From positions 62,001 to 126,000 of the forward strand of contig JAHFWL010000400.1 of NCBI GenBank assembly GCA_021292165.1: a stretch of DNA of 64,000 nucleotides, read 5' to 3'. Within the stretch, counting starts at the first letter, position 1, and each line of letters opens with the position of its first letter. Made by a program: the position numbers and the translations under genes. The notes beneath the pieces are model-generated. The model was not told where the DNA came from. It made no database searches and saw only the letters and a list, made by a program, of their open reading frames with translations. Below are positions 54,165 to 64,000 of this stretch, piece after piece. The DNA comes from Shinisaurus crocodilurus. Lineage: Eukaryota > Chordata > Lepidosauria > Squamata > Shinisauridae.

Positions 54165-54495
54165 GTGGCAGAAACTGAAGCGGTGCCTGTCTGCATGCAA
54201 AGCATTTTGACTCCTATCACCAAGCTGCCTGTGAGCCATCTCACCTATTCTGAAGCACAGCGTGTGCATTTTTACCCTGTTTGTTTCTTGATGACCCTAC
54301 CCACCTGCGGATCTAATTCTTGGACAGCAAATCCAGCTGGTCCGCAACACGCATACCTGTGGACTGCGCTGATTTGCTTTCATAAAAGTTCAGAGTAATA
54401 GCTGCTCCCATTCGCCATGCCTCAGCACTTAGATTTACCGTCGTTTCCAGCTGCCTCGGTTGTGTAACCGTTCCTTCGATTTTTATACTCTCCAG

Positions 54496-54602
54496 ACAAA
54501 ACCTGCTCTCCATTACAAGGTTGCTATGATCATCAACTACCTGGGGCACTGCATATCTGTCGGAGCTCTCATTGTAGCCTTCTTGCTGTTCCTGTGCTTG
54601 AG
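54496..54602 (+). CDS. CRHR2: CRHR2-like receptor, internal exon (stalk and TM1)
   Basis: A 107-bp exon that continues the receptor exon ending 12 kb upstream. The acceptor is CTCTCCAG and the donor is GTGAGT. The phase 0 start matches the phase 0 end of the upstream exon, and the exon ends with two bases of a split arginine codon. It encodes 35 residues: a short stalk TKPALHYKV, then the first transmembrane helix, including [17 protein letters not shown] and LLFLCL. The HY...NYLGHC motif is diagnostic of CRH receptors. The stalk differs from the human CRHR2 stalk I remember and has CRHR1-like length. The following exon, expected to start SIRCLRN, is not visible before the window ends. No frameshift or stop is seen. 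Confidence 0.85.
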
Positions 54603-55019
54603 GTGAGTAATCTGGCCTTTCATTCTTTGGCTGTGCAACTGGCTGTCATATTTTGCATTGGCCTTAGGGCCCTCTTCCCAACTGCAGATATTCTCTGCAG
54701 GTTATGTCGGGGTTGGAGCGGGGGAAGCAGCAAAAAAAAAAAAAGGAGGTGGATATCTATGCTGGCGCTTGTGTGTTCTCCAACTTTGCACCCACACCGA
54801 AACAAGCCCAGAAATGTTAATCTCAGCTTCCCTTCATTAAAATAATAATAAAAAAGGAGCACACGAGAGTCCAGTCTAAACCCAATCAAGGTCATTTCAA
54901 TTGACCTTGCATACCTTTTGCAAGTGATTGTGTCAACCTCGCTTTCCACCTTTGCCTGTAATTGTACCGTTGCAGGACTGCCGGTCTAGTGAATATGTAG
55001 GGCATAGGTGAACTTGTCA
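54603..55019. other. Start of the next receptor intron
   Basis: Begins with the GTGAGT donor. No following exon was found up to 64000. Confidence 0.5.
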
Positions 55020-55840
55020 GCATTCTCCCGCATTTGTATTTCTACAATCTCAGGTTCGTTCTCTCCCAAGTAAGAAGAACTTTGCAAAGTTTGGTCAATT
55101 CTGATCGAAAAGGAACTCAAATGGAATTCTCACCCATCTGCACCGACCGAATTCAATTGTTAAAGCTATTCCCAGCATGGGGAGGACCATGTTGTACCTG
55201 CGTGCCGTGTAGTTGGTAAAGATGAGGAGCCTGCCAGGAAAAAAGGAGTGGTGACCCTAGCATAAACATGGTTGAATACAAATGTAAGACATTTAACAGC
55301 AATGCACTCATAGCCCTGGGCTTGAATGGACATATCTGACAGTTTCGGTTTCTCCCAGATTTGATGTTTTTTTAAAAAAAATATCTCAAGTTCTTTTGGT
55401 CTCGACTATGGAGAACTCTGCAAGTTTTGCTAAATTCTTATCAAAATGAAACTGAAACGAAATTCTCACGTAAACATTACAAGCAGCAACCTGTATTTCA
55501 AACCACTTTCAGCCCATATCCTATTAACTGTCTCCAAAAGAAGACACATCCTCTCCTTGGAATTTTAGGTAATCAGTGTAAAAATGACACGGTAGATACT
55601 TCGCTTTCAGAATGAATATATCCAGCTGCTAGAAAATGGATTTGCGGCATTTCTTGAGAAAGCAATGCACTCATAGCCCTGGGCTTGAATGGACAAATCT
55701 GACAGTTTCGGTTTTCCCCACATTTGATTTTTTTAAAAAAATATCAAATCCTTTTGTCCCAGATATGGAGAACTTTGCCAGTGTTGGAAAACACTTACCA
55801 AAACCATACTAAAATGAAATTGTCACCCATCCCGATGAAT
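55020..55840 (+). repeat. Cluster of dispersed repeat copies
   Basis: 55025-55250 matches 37600-37880. 55300-55640 and 55665-55840 match 38620-38960. Shared strings include GGGCTTGAATGGACA and TGACAGTTTCGGTTT. Confidence 0.55.
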
Positions 55841-55864
55841 ATTGGAGAAACCAAAACCGACAGA

Positions 55865-56453
55865 TGGGGATGGGCTGATACTTGGGGGTCCAGCTCGTTT
55901 GAGCTCAGTGTACTTCCTGCCCAGTTCTGACCCAATGATCAGAAACAGGCCAAGTCAGGGATATTTCTGCAGGCTTCCGTCTCTAGGATGGGTCGCGGTT
56001 TTAGCATTTTTAAAAAAAATGCTAAGGGAATTTGTGCAAATGGTGCCATTTGTGTAACTTTACGCAAATTGCATATATCATGGAATTTTGCATGTTTTGC
56101 TCAGATCAACACCCAAAAAGCATGTGGCTCTAGCACCATTTGCATAAAATCAGCTGATTAGCACAAATCGTTCTGGATCCATGTGCTTTTTGAGAGGCCA
56201 TTTGTGCAAAACATGCAAAATCCCGTGTTTTAAGCAATTTGTGTAAGGTTACACAAATTGTGCAAATTGTACCATTTGTGCAAAATTCCTTAGCGGCCCA
56301 TCTTAAAAACGGAAGTCCGCTAGCTGGCTCAACTAGCATCATAGCGAGTCAGCGCCCGCCAATGCAGGGCTGGCGAACCAGAAGCCTGGGGGCTGAATTG
56401 TGAAAATCCATCGGGTTTTCACCCCTCTATTGGATTCCTCACACACGTCCCTA
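55865..56453 (+). mobile_element. hAT-like element with TAGGGATG-type ends (589 bp)
   Basis: Starts TGGGGATGGGCTGATAC and ends TCACACACGTCCCTA. The flanks are CCGACAGA (55857-55864) and CTGACAGA (56454-56461), a 7/8 duplication. The interior is rich in TTTGTGCAAATTG and its inverse, forming long inverted arms. Confidence 0.7.
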
Positions 56454-56464
56454 CTGACAGAGTG

Positions 56465-57062
56465 GTCCACCCTGGAAGATGGTTCGGAAGTTGCAGCTGG
56501 TACAGAATGCAGCAGCTCACCTGGTTAAAGGCTGCTGCCAGCGTGATCACATCACTCCAGTGCTCAAAGAGTTGCACTGGCTACAAGTTGTTTGCCAAGC
56601 CGAATTCAAGGAGTTGGCGTTGACCTTTAAAACCCTGTATGGCTCCGGTCCAGTTTATCTCAAGGAGCGCCTCCAGCAACATCAAGTAGGCTGCTCAACA
56701 AGATCTGCCACGGACGGCCTTCTCCCTGTCCCATCAGCCAGAGAAACCAGGCTGGTAGGGACTAGAAGGAGGGCCTTTTCTGTGGCAGCCCCCAATTTAT
56801 GGAACTCTCTCCCCAGTGACCTCTGCCATGCCGCTTCCTTGATTAGCTTCCGCCATGCATTAAAAACGTGGCTTTTCAGGCGGGAATATGGGGTGGGTTA
56901 GGATTTTAAAGTTTTGTACTGTTTTTAATTGTGTTTTATACTGTGTGTGTGTGTTCCCCCCCCGCCTTTCTTGTATTTTATTAGATTGTACATCGCTCAG
57001 AGTGGCCGGTTGTCTGGCCAGAGATGGGCGATTCATAAATATAATAAATAAATAAATAAATC
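56465..57062 (+). mobile_element. L2-like LINE 3' end
   Basis: A longer copy. KLQLVQNAAAHLVKG, LKELHWLQVVCQAEFKELAL and AFSVAAPNLWNSLPSDL lead to GTACATCGCTCAGAGTGGCC and an (AAAT)n tail. The C-terminal open frame (56479-56901) is intact for 140 codons but is only the end of the polymerase. Confidence 0.85.
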
Positions 57063-57322
57063 TAGGTCCAGGGCTTTGCGTGCTTTCTTCTTAAAGCTCT
57101 GGACAATTTCACCCATCATATTCACTAGACCAGCATTCCAATAAGACAAGCAAAATTACTTGTGTGGGCATTGCACGCTTTTATGTAGTCTCCAAACCCT
57201 TACCAGCAGGAAATTTCAGGAAAGTTTCCGTGGTTCAAAAGTATCTGACGAATCAAAATAGTTTAAAGAAGGAGCAGTTTCCACCTATCCCTTGTCCCAA
57301 ATGGGGGGACGGGACCTTGATA

Positions 57323-57660
57323 ACATACGAACATAAGAAGAGACATGCTAGATCAGACCAACGGTCCACCTAGTCCAGCATTCTGTTCACACAGTGGCCA
57401 ACCAGCTGCCCACAGGGCCCCAAAAGCAGGACAGGAGTGCAACAGCACCTTCTCACCCATGTTCCCCAGCAACCGGAGTACACAGGCATACTGCCTCTGA
57501 TGCTGGAGGAAGCATATAGCCATCAGGACTAGTAGCCACTGATAGCCTTCTCCTCCATGAATTTGTCCAATCCACTTTTAAAGCCATCCAAAGTGGTGGC
57601 CATCACTACTTTTTGTGGAAATGAATTCCATAGTTTAATTAGGTGTTGTGTGAAGAACCA
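57323..57660 (-). mobile_element. L3/CR1-like LINE 3' fragment
   Basis: GAACATAAGAAGAGACATGC, CCAGCATTCTGTTCACAC and TTGTGGAAATGAATTCCATAG match 36770-37215. Confidence 0.8.
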
Positions 57661-60464
57661 TGTAAGGGTATGTGGGTGGGTGGGGGGTGACCTTCCGCTC
57701 CTCTGGATGCATCGCTTAGAACTGGAGTTGGCACACTGACTTCTTCACAGCTAATAAAAGAGCAAATAATTCATTGTAATTATATCTTCCCTCTCTGAAG
57801 ACAAACGTTCATAAATGCCTGAGCAAACAAGGAAGTAGCAATTTAGCTCATTCCTTCTAGACACATGGTTTATTTTCCAGTTTCTAATATAGTGGTACGT
57901 TCATTTCTTCGCTCATTTTCTGCTATATAACTCCCTTACTTTGGCTCTAGACTTCCGGAGTCCAAATTGATACAGCTTTTTTTAGTGCCTCCATGTATCT
58001 AGCCTTGAGTTAATACTCTTAAGTTAATAGACCTCCTTCCCTTGACCAATATAAGACTGTACAGAGTTATTGGCATCATTTGGGGATTTTGCATATAAGC
58101 TAGGAAGGAAGTTCTTCATCACTGCACGCGGAATGAGTATTTATAAGATGGGGAATAATAACTTAGTAAGCTGCCAAGGAAGTTATAGGGCGGCTTGTTG
58201 TCTTAAATACAGGCCAAAAAATTAGCGTGACCGTAGCATATAAATATGATGTAGTGTTTTTAGTTGTGTTAACAGGAAACATCATCATCTCCAGAGTTAT
58301 GTGCATGCTGTTATTCCACAGGGGTAAATAAGTGCAGCGTGTAACTCCCTGAGAATCTCAGTTTTCTTCCCCCCGCCTTTATTTATTTTATTAGCCAATA
58401 GGACTGCCGAGATATGGTCAGAACTATATATGGCCAACGTCTGCTGAAATTTCAGAAACCAGGGTGGCGGGGGCTGGCTAATAACATTTCCAGCAGCTTG
58501 GGTGGGGGATTCAGTGCCTTGGAAACCTCCTCCTACCAATGATTACCAAAACCACAACAAGTTATGCGAGAAAGAAAATAATACAGAATAGCAACACAAT
58601 CCTATGGTTGCTAGACAGTCTAGTAGACAGCCATACGATATATCGCAGTCCCAGCTCTGATCTGGGGAATTTGCCCCGTGGTTGGAGCTGGGACTCCGAA
58701 CTTGGAGTGCCCCCCCCCGCTGCCGCAGAAAGAACCACACCAGCTGTGGCTCCAGGGTCACAAGAGTGACCTCATTGGATTGTGCCCTAAATTATGGAAC
58801 ATAAGAAAAAAAAATTGATGATCCATATAGGGTGCAGAATTCTGCTTCTCTTGGTGCAAAATTTGATTCATTATGGTGTGGAATGTCTTGTTTGTTTTAT
58901 TTCTTATTTAGTTTTCAACCCCACTTTTCATATCAGCTTTATGACATTCATATCAGCTTTATGACATTCATATCAGATGATGTCATCCTCCTCCAGGGAC
59001 TCTCCCGTGTTTTGCAGCCATTTTCACAGCTTTTTTTTTAGAGCGAGGAAAGTCAGCCGTTATTTCCTAATCTCACAATAAGATGCTATAAGAAGCTCGT
59101 GTCGTTTCACGATTCCGCTATATCACAGCTATATACCACAGCGCCACCTTGTGGTTGTGTACTGGAATATATAGAAAGACAGAGAAAGAAAAACCCCAGG
59201 AAAAAAAGCATGTGTAAAGGACCCGCTTTTAATCCCACAAAGAAAATGGAAGCAGAAGCCTCGGTAAAGTGGCAGGTTAAAAGTCGCATGTAGAGAAGCC
59301 CTCTTGGTGACCCAAGTTAGCACCAATACTGCTGTGAATCAAGCCTGGAAATTGATAGGTAAATTGTTTAGGTCAGAATAGGCATGGCTACAATTATTTC
59401 ATCGCCTCTTAAGACTGAGGGATGTAATACAGCATTGTTCCAGTCAGCACTAGTAAGGCCTCATTTGGAGATGAGATGACCAGGAGTAAAGGAGGATAAT
59501 TGGTTTCCTCTCCCTTTCCCCAGATTTCTTTCTTTCTTCATCCGTAACATTTTCAATAATGCAGAAATTGAATGAAATGGAATTATGGATTTTAAAAAAA
59601 TGTATGAGAGTTACTTTAAACGTCTATCTAACAACTATGTCTCCTTTTCATTTTTACTCTAGAGTAGGCACTGAGGGCCAATCCAGATCTTAAAAGCCCC
59701 CTGACCTGCCATAGTAGGGGCCCAATCCAGATTTGGGGGGGGCTGCACCTACTCAAGAGTAAAAACATGGTGGGGGAGGGGAAGATGTAGCAGCTAGACT
59801 ATAGGGATTGGCCCCAACACCTCTGCAGATGTGCCCCAAGAAGACATGGGAACTGATTCTGGGTCAGACAAGGAGGGGGAGGGAGAAGGTGCTCGTGAAG
59901 GTGCAAGAGACTGGGGAGAACAGCGAAGACAGAGAGGAGGAAACCCAGCGGTCATCTAATCTTTCAGAGAACAGCCAAGCTGGGCCCTCTGAACCTGTGG
60001 GAACGCAGGCCCCTAACAAAGTAGGTGCGAATAATACATGACCCAAGAGTTGAACATCAGATGAAAAGGGACGGCCAATGCAAGGTCACGAGGCACTCAA
60101 AGAGATTTGCAGCCAGGCAGGTGACCCCGTGGAAAGACCCATCTTGAGGGAGAGACTTGGTAGCCCACACTCAGCTTGAGAAGGACAAGCCGTAGCGGTG
60201 TCCGTTTTGTGACAACTCTCTTTCATGGGGCTCTAAGCCAGGAAGCTAACTCAAGATACTGTGTTATGCAAAGCCTGTCTGGAAGCTTTGTCTCGTTTGG
60301 CTGCAAGAGGATACTATCCGTAGCCTGAGGCAATGCTTGCATGTGTGTAGCTTGCATAACAAGGGTAATTGACTAGAAATTCGACCTGAGGGCTTGACTA
60401 CAAGGAGACCTAGGGGCCCCCCCTGGCACACAACATAGACACACTTTTAAAGTAAGGCCTATTC
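57661..60464. other. Mostly unrecognised sequence
   Basis: Includes a small repeat near 58590-58790 and a 20-bp unit CATATCAGCTTTATGACATT that is tandemly repeated at 58938-58977. A CR1-like scrap (CACTAGTAAGGCCTCATTTG) is near 59447. No exon was recognised. Confidence 0.45.
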
Positions 60465-61045
60465 CAGGGGTTACCCTGGAAGACGGTTTGGAAGCTTCAG
60501 CTGGCACAGAACGCGGCGGCTCGCCTGATTAAGGGCAGCCCGCCGGCGTGATCACATCACGCCAGTGCTTAATGAGTTGCACTGGCTACCAGTTGCTTGC
60601 CGAGCCGAATTCAAGGTGTTGGTTTTGACCTTTAAAACCCTACACGGCTCCGGTCCAGCTTATCTCAAGGAGCGCCTCCAGCAACATCAAGTAGGCCGCT
60701 CAACAAGATCTGCCACGGACAGCCTTCTCCTTATCCCATCAGCCAGAGCAGCCAGGCTGGTGGGGACTAGGAAGAGGGCCTTCTCTGTGGCGGCCCCCAC
60801 GTTATGGAACTCCCTCCCTAGTGACCTCCGCCATGCCCCCTCCGTGATGAGCTTCCGCCGTGCATTAAAAACGTGGCTGTTCAGGCGGGAATATGGGGTG
60901 GGTTAGGATTTTAAAAGAATTTTTTAATACTGTTTTATCATATTTTATTGTATTGTTTTATTGTACCATTTTAATTGTACATCGCCCAGGGTGGCCGGGT
61001 GGCCGGCCAGATGGGCGATTAATAAATATAAATATAAGAAATATT
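60465..61045 (+). mobile_element. L2-like LINE 3' end
   Basis: NELHWLPVACRAEFKVLVLT, LQQHQVGRSTRSATDSLLLI and AFSVAAPTLWNSLPSDL lead to GTACATCGCCCAGGGTGGCC and an (ATAAAT)n tail. Confidence 0.85.
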
Positions 61046-61218
61046 TTGGCCATGAGACAGTCTGAAAACAGACAGGTTCGCCAATCCCTGCCCCAAGCTC
61101 TCCTGGACTTTTATGTGTCTGTGTGTGCGCTTGCCTTTTCCTACATCTTTTCCAGTTGAAGTTCTAGCAGATGGAGCGTCCTGCTTCTGCTTCACTTTCA
61201 TGCATTTTACGGCTTCCG

Positions 61219-61256
<38 letters not shown>

Positions 61257-63054
61257 AGGGCACTGAACATCCTCCCCTCGCTCTTCCCCTCCTTGCAAAC
61301 GAGTCCCTGTGTGTGTCCATCTGCAGGGCTAATGAGGAAACTGTAACAGCTGCTTCACCAACTGCTGCTGAAGTGGGGGGGGGGAAGGTGATTAAATGCC
61401 GTACCAGGAGTGGCCCACATAGAGGGATGGCAACTCCTGCAAAGGAGCCCTTTCCAACCCTCCTTCATGGATCGTAATACTTAGGGCAGTACTCTGGGAG
61501 CTTACAGAATAATCCGCCGTGGCACTATTGATGTCGAACGTGGCTCCCAACGTACACAACAGGGCAGCGCCAGGGTTAAGACCTTATTCTCCCCAGGCGG
61601 CCGGTCTGCGCATTTTAATCCAGTCGAGCTCATTCTGGGCCAAGTCGGGGCAGGGGGTGGCGGTAGAAACAACCAATTCAGCAGCAAAAGTTGCAGTCTG
61701 TTGAGGATGCTCACTTTCGCGTGCTCCTTTCGGTAACTTCATCCGAACGCTGAATCAGGATAAAGATGCTTTTTTGCATGAAGCCTCTTGCTTCATGTGG
61801 GATTCCAGCATGGAGAACTGCCAAGGACCTGGCTGGCACATCTTAATTAGACTTGGCGGGATGTTTCTAAAGGGCTGGTCCTCTGGGAAATTGCTGGTTT
61901 TAGGAGTGCCTGGTTCTGCACTGTTTATGAAACATGGATGCAAACCGGAGGCTGGGGAAAGAAATGATTCAGGAATCTATTAGGGAAGGATGTATACATA
62001 ATTCAGCACAGGAGCAGTCTGAACCTCTGTTAGGGGACTACTTGGGATGTATGAGAAATTAGTTTCAGTTTGCTTCTGACCAGAATTTACACAGTTTTTT
62101 GCACCAAACAAATGCAGATCTGAGCACAATCTGCGGTCGAAGTCTGTATATTTCCGAACGTGTGCTGCGATTCAGGGAATAAACAACAAAAAAACATTTT
62201 TTTTTCAAGAATGCACACATTTGAAATATGCACATGAAAAAATGTGTCCATTTCCAGGATGCACACAATTGATGCGTACATTTGGGGGAAAAATGCGCAC
62301 AAACATCTGAACGAGTTTTCATGCAAAAAGAGGGGGGGAAACAAACCTCGCAATCTGATACAGACACAAGTCAGAATGAGGTTGAATGTGGAATCTGGAG
62401 AAGAATCTCAACAGGTTCCTAGTTTTGCCGATTTCCTTCCACAACCCTGCTGAACCTGTACATTTCTGAATGGAAAGTTACAAGGGGTACCTCCAACAAA
62501 ATGTTGCCGTGTGGGGTGCCCCTGTTTCATGTTCCTGCCTGACTGCATACTGCATACTCCATTCCATTTATGTTCTCCCCATCCCAGTTTTCCATTCCCC
62601 CTTCCCACCAACAGACACTCAGCATTCTGTAACCATGGAGCATGTCAGTCTGGGAGTTCTAGTGTGTATGTTTTTGCATTCACATACAGACCCCCTCCCT
62701 CTTATTTCTCGGTAGCCCCATTTTGGCTACACACGGCTGCCAAAACTCAGCACCTGAGTTTGCCGTTTGTTTGTTGGATCCCGGAGTAAAAGAGAGTGCT
62801 TAAATTAATTGATTTCATTCTGCATTCCCAAATATTGGCAGACATGCTTCTTGGCCCTATAGCCACAGCATATGTAATGCCATTGCCAGCTTGCCCTCAT
62901 TGGAATAACGATATTGAGATGACAAGGAATTACTTGCACCGGTGGAGTATCAAGCCCTGTTGATTTTGTGTGTTCCATTAATGTTGATTCTGTTATCCTG
63001 CCACCTGCAATAATGGACATAGAAACCTTCTGCCATACACCACAACAGTTATTA
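61046..63054. other. No recognised gene
   Basis: Contains the (TG)n at 61218 and otherwise single-copy-looking sequence. Confidence 0.45.
61218..61257. repeat. (TG)n microsatellite
   Basis: About 18 TG units. Confidence 0.9.
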
Positions 63055-63160
63055 GAATCATAGAATCATAGAAAAGTAGAGTTGGAAGGGGCCTATAAGG
63101 CCATCGAGTCCAACCCCCTGCTCAGTGCAGGAATCCAAGTCAAAGGATCCCTATTACTTG
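63055..63160 (-). mobile_element. CR1 3' end fragment
   Basis: CR1 3' UTR piece with the ATCATAGAATCATAG repeat, GTAGAGTTGGAAGGGGCC and GAGTCCAACCCCCTGCTC. Confidence 0.85.
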
Positions 63161-63253
63161 GGATGTGCTGTGCATTGGATTTGGCCGAAGCCTGAAGCCT
63201 ATGCTGAATTGGGCCCCTTTGTACTGTTTCTGAGGTGCAGCAGACTTCCCTCC

Positions 63254-64000
63254 AAACAGGGGGCGGTGCTAGGTACCAAAAAGATCCAGGGCTGAGGCCC
63301 ACGGGATGAAAAAAATGCATGAATTTGCATATGCTGATTTACATATGCTCTAAAGTCTCTCTGTGTGTGTGCCTTTGTAAAGGATTGAGGCCTACTCAGG
63401 CTTGAGTTTGTTGAAGCCTGAAGGCCCAAACACTTGGATGGGAGGGGGAGTTTGAGAGTTTTAGTTTACCCAATAGAAGTTAAGAACTAGATCTCCTATT
63501 CAAGGTCACACGATTATAACCTTCCATTCCTGGGAAGGCTATATATGTGGGGTGTGGTCAGCTAGCAGTTAGTGCTGAGAGAGAGCTAGAAGCAGAAGCA
63601 GAGAAACAGCAGAGAGAGACCAGCAGAGAGAGAAAGAGAAACTGGCTGCATAGGAGATAGGTAGTCTGAAGTTAAACTAGAGAACATTGGATTGTTTGTT
63701 TGTTTGTTTTATTTTATCATACTTGCTTTTGAATTATAACCACTCTATTAAGTAAATACCCTAATATTATAAGTAAAGTGTTGTTGTTTACCCTGAGAGT
63801 TTGGAGTGACTTATTCACCACGTCTACAGCCTACACCCATGCTATTGGAAGCTGTAAAAGGACTTGATCTCCTGGAACGGGAGGGGCTTTGAGGAGAGGC
63901 AGAGATCTCCCAAAGGAAGGTTAAGGGGTCCCTGCAGTAGCGGAACCTTGACAGCCTTTAAAGAACCTTGTCTCCTAAGGACACCCTATTTGTAAAAGGG
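63254..64000 (+). repeat. Dispersed repeat, copy holding the LTR
   Basis: Paralog of 37845-38300, with GGTACCAAAAAGATCC, GATTTACATATGCTCTAAAG and GTCTCCTAAGGACACCCT. It runs off the window end. Confidence 0.65.
63376..63954 (+). mobile_element. Solo-LTR-like insertion (579 bp)
   Basis: Starts TGTAAAGGATTGAGG and ends GGAACCTTGACA (TG...CA ends with an imperfect inverted repeat). It is flanked by a 5-bp duplication GCCTT (63371-63375 and 63955-63959). Inside are a TATATATG box near 63540 and a purine-rich AGAGAGAG stretch. No coding sequence is present. The paralog near 38225 has the uninterrupted target. The orientation is a guess from the TATA-like box. Confidence 0.65.

Larger units (their letters stand above)
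42540..54495 (+). other. CRHR2: Intron of the CRHR2-like gene (about 12 kb)
   Basis: A phase 0 intron bounded by GTCAGT and CTCTCCAG. Almost all of it is repeat-derived: two copies of one hAT-like MITE near its two ends, a GC-rich hAT-like element, a duplicated hairpin MITE, an L2-like fragment, a full-length CR1 in sense orientation, a GC-rich MITE, a minisatellite and L2 3' ends. No further exon was recognised inside it. Confidence 0.75.

Noticed and set aside
54603..64000. Search for the next receptor exon (SIRCLRN start)
   Set aside because: No segment with an AG acceptor and this motif was found by eye; it probably lies beyond the window.
1..64000. CRISPR array, prokaryotic operons or phage genes
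   Set aside because: No spaced direct repeats of CRISPR type and no bacterial gene structure were seen. The window is vertebrate repeat-rich DNA.

Overview
This is a vertebrate nuclear DNA window, most likely from a squamate reptile (lizard or snake). It is dominated by CR1- and L2-like LINE debris, tRNA-headed SINEs of the Sauria type, a SINE with a 5S rRNA-like core and a CR1 tail, and many short hAT-like and Tc1/mariner-like DNA elements. I see no bacterial-type gene organisation. Species cannot be fixed from the sequence alone.

The only host protein-coding sequence I can support is two exons on the + strand, at 42454-42539 and 54496-54602. Both have consensus splice sites and compatible phase. 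They encode the end of the extracellular domain and the first transmembrane helix of a class B GPCR of the corticotropin-releasing-hormone receptor family, best matching CRHR2. The intron between them is about 12 kb and is packed with mobile DNA. I could not find the preceding or following exons, so the rest of the window is probably intronic or flanking DNA of the same gene.

Layout: 1-11 kb holds SINE, CR1, L2 and MITE fragments. 11-15.5 kb holds a Tigger-like MITE, a nested pair of hAT-like elements and a decayed L2-like LINE on the + strand. 15.5-23 kb is mostly unrecognised sequence with tandem duplications, a second Tigger-like MITE and a CR1 3' fragment. 23-26 kb holds two more long copies of a striking GACTC-rich hAT-like family. 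26-33 kb is a SINE/MITE mosaic. 33.4-36.2 kb is a second decayed L2-like LINE on the - strand. 36.7-42.3 kb holds L3-like LINE, a repeat with a precisely inserted hAT element, MITEs and SINEs. 42.4-54.6 kb is the CRHR2-like exon-intron-exon segment. Its intron contains a GC-rich hAT-like element, a tandemly duplicated hairpin MITE, an apparently intact full-length CR1 (ORF1 and ORF2 both open) nested in an older MITE, and a minisatellite with higher-order structure. 54.6-64 kb has L2-like 3' ends, another hAT-like element, unrecognised sequence and a solo-LTR-like insertion at the end.

The most notable points are: the intact CR1 in sense orientation inside the receptor intron; the GACTC/GAGTC-rich element family with 8-bp target duplications; several other elements whose ends and target duplications can be read exactly; and two paralogous repeat copies that serve as each other's empty insertion sites.
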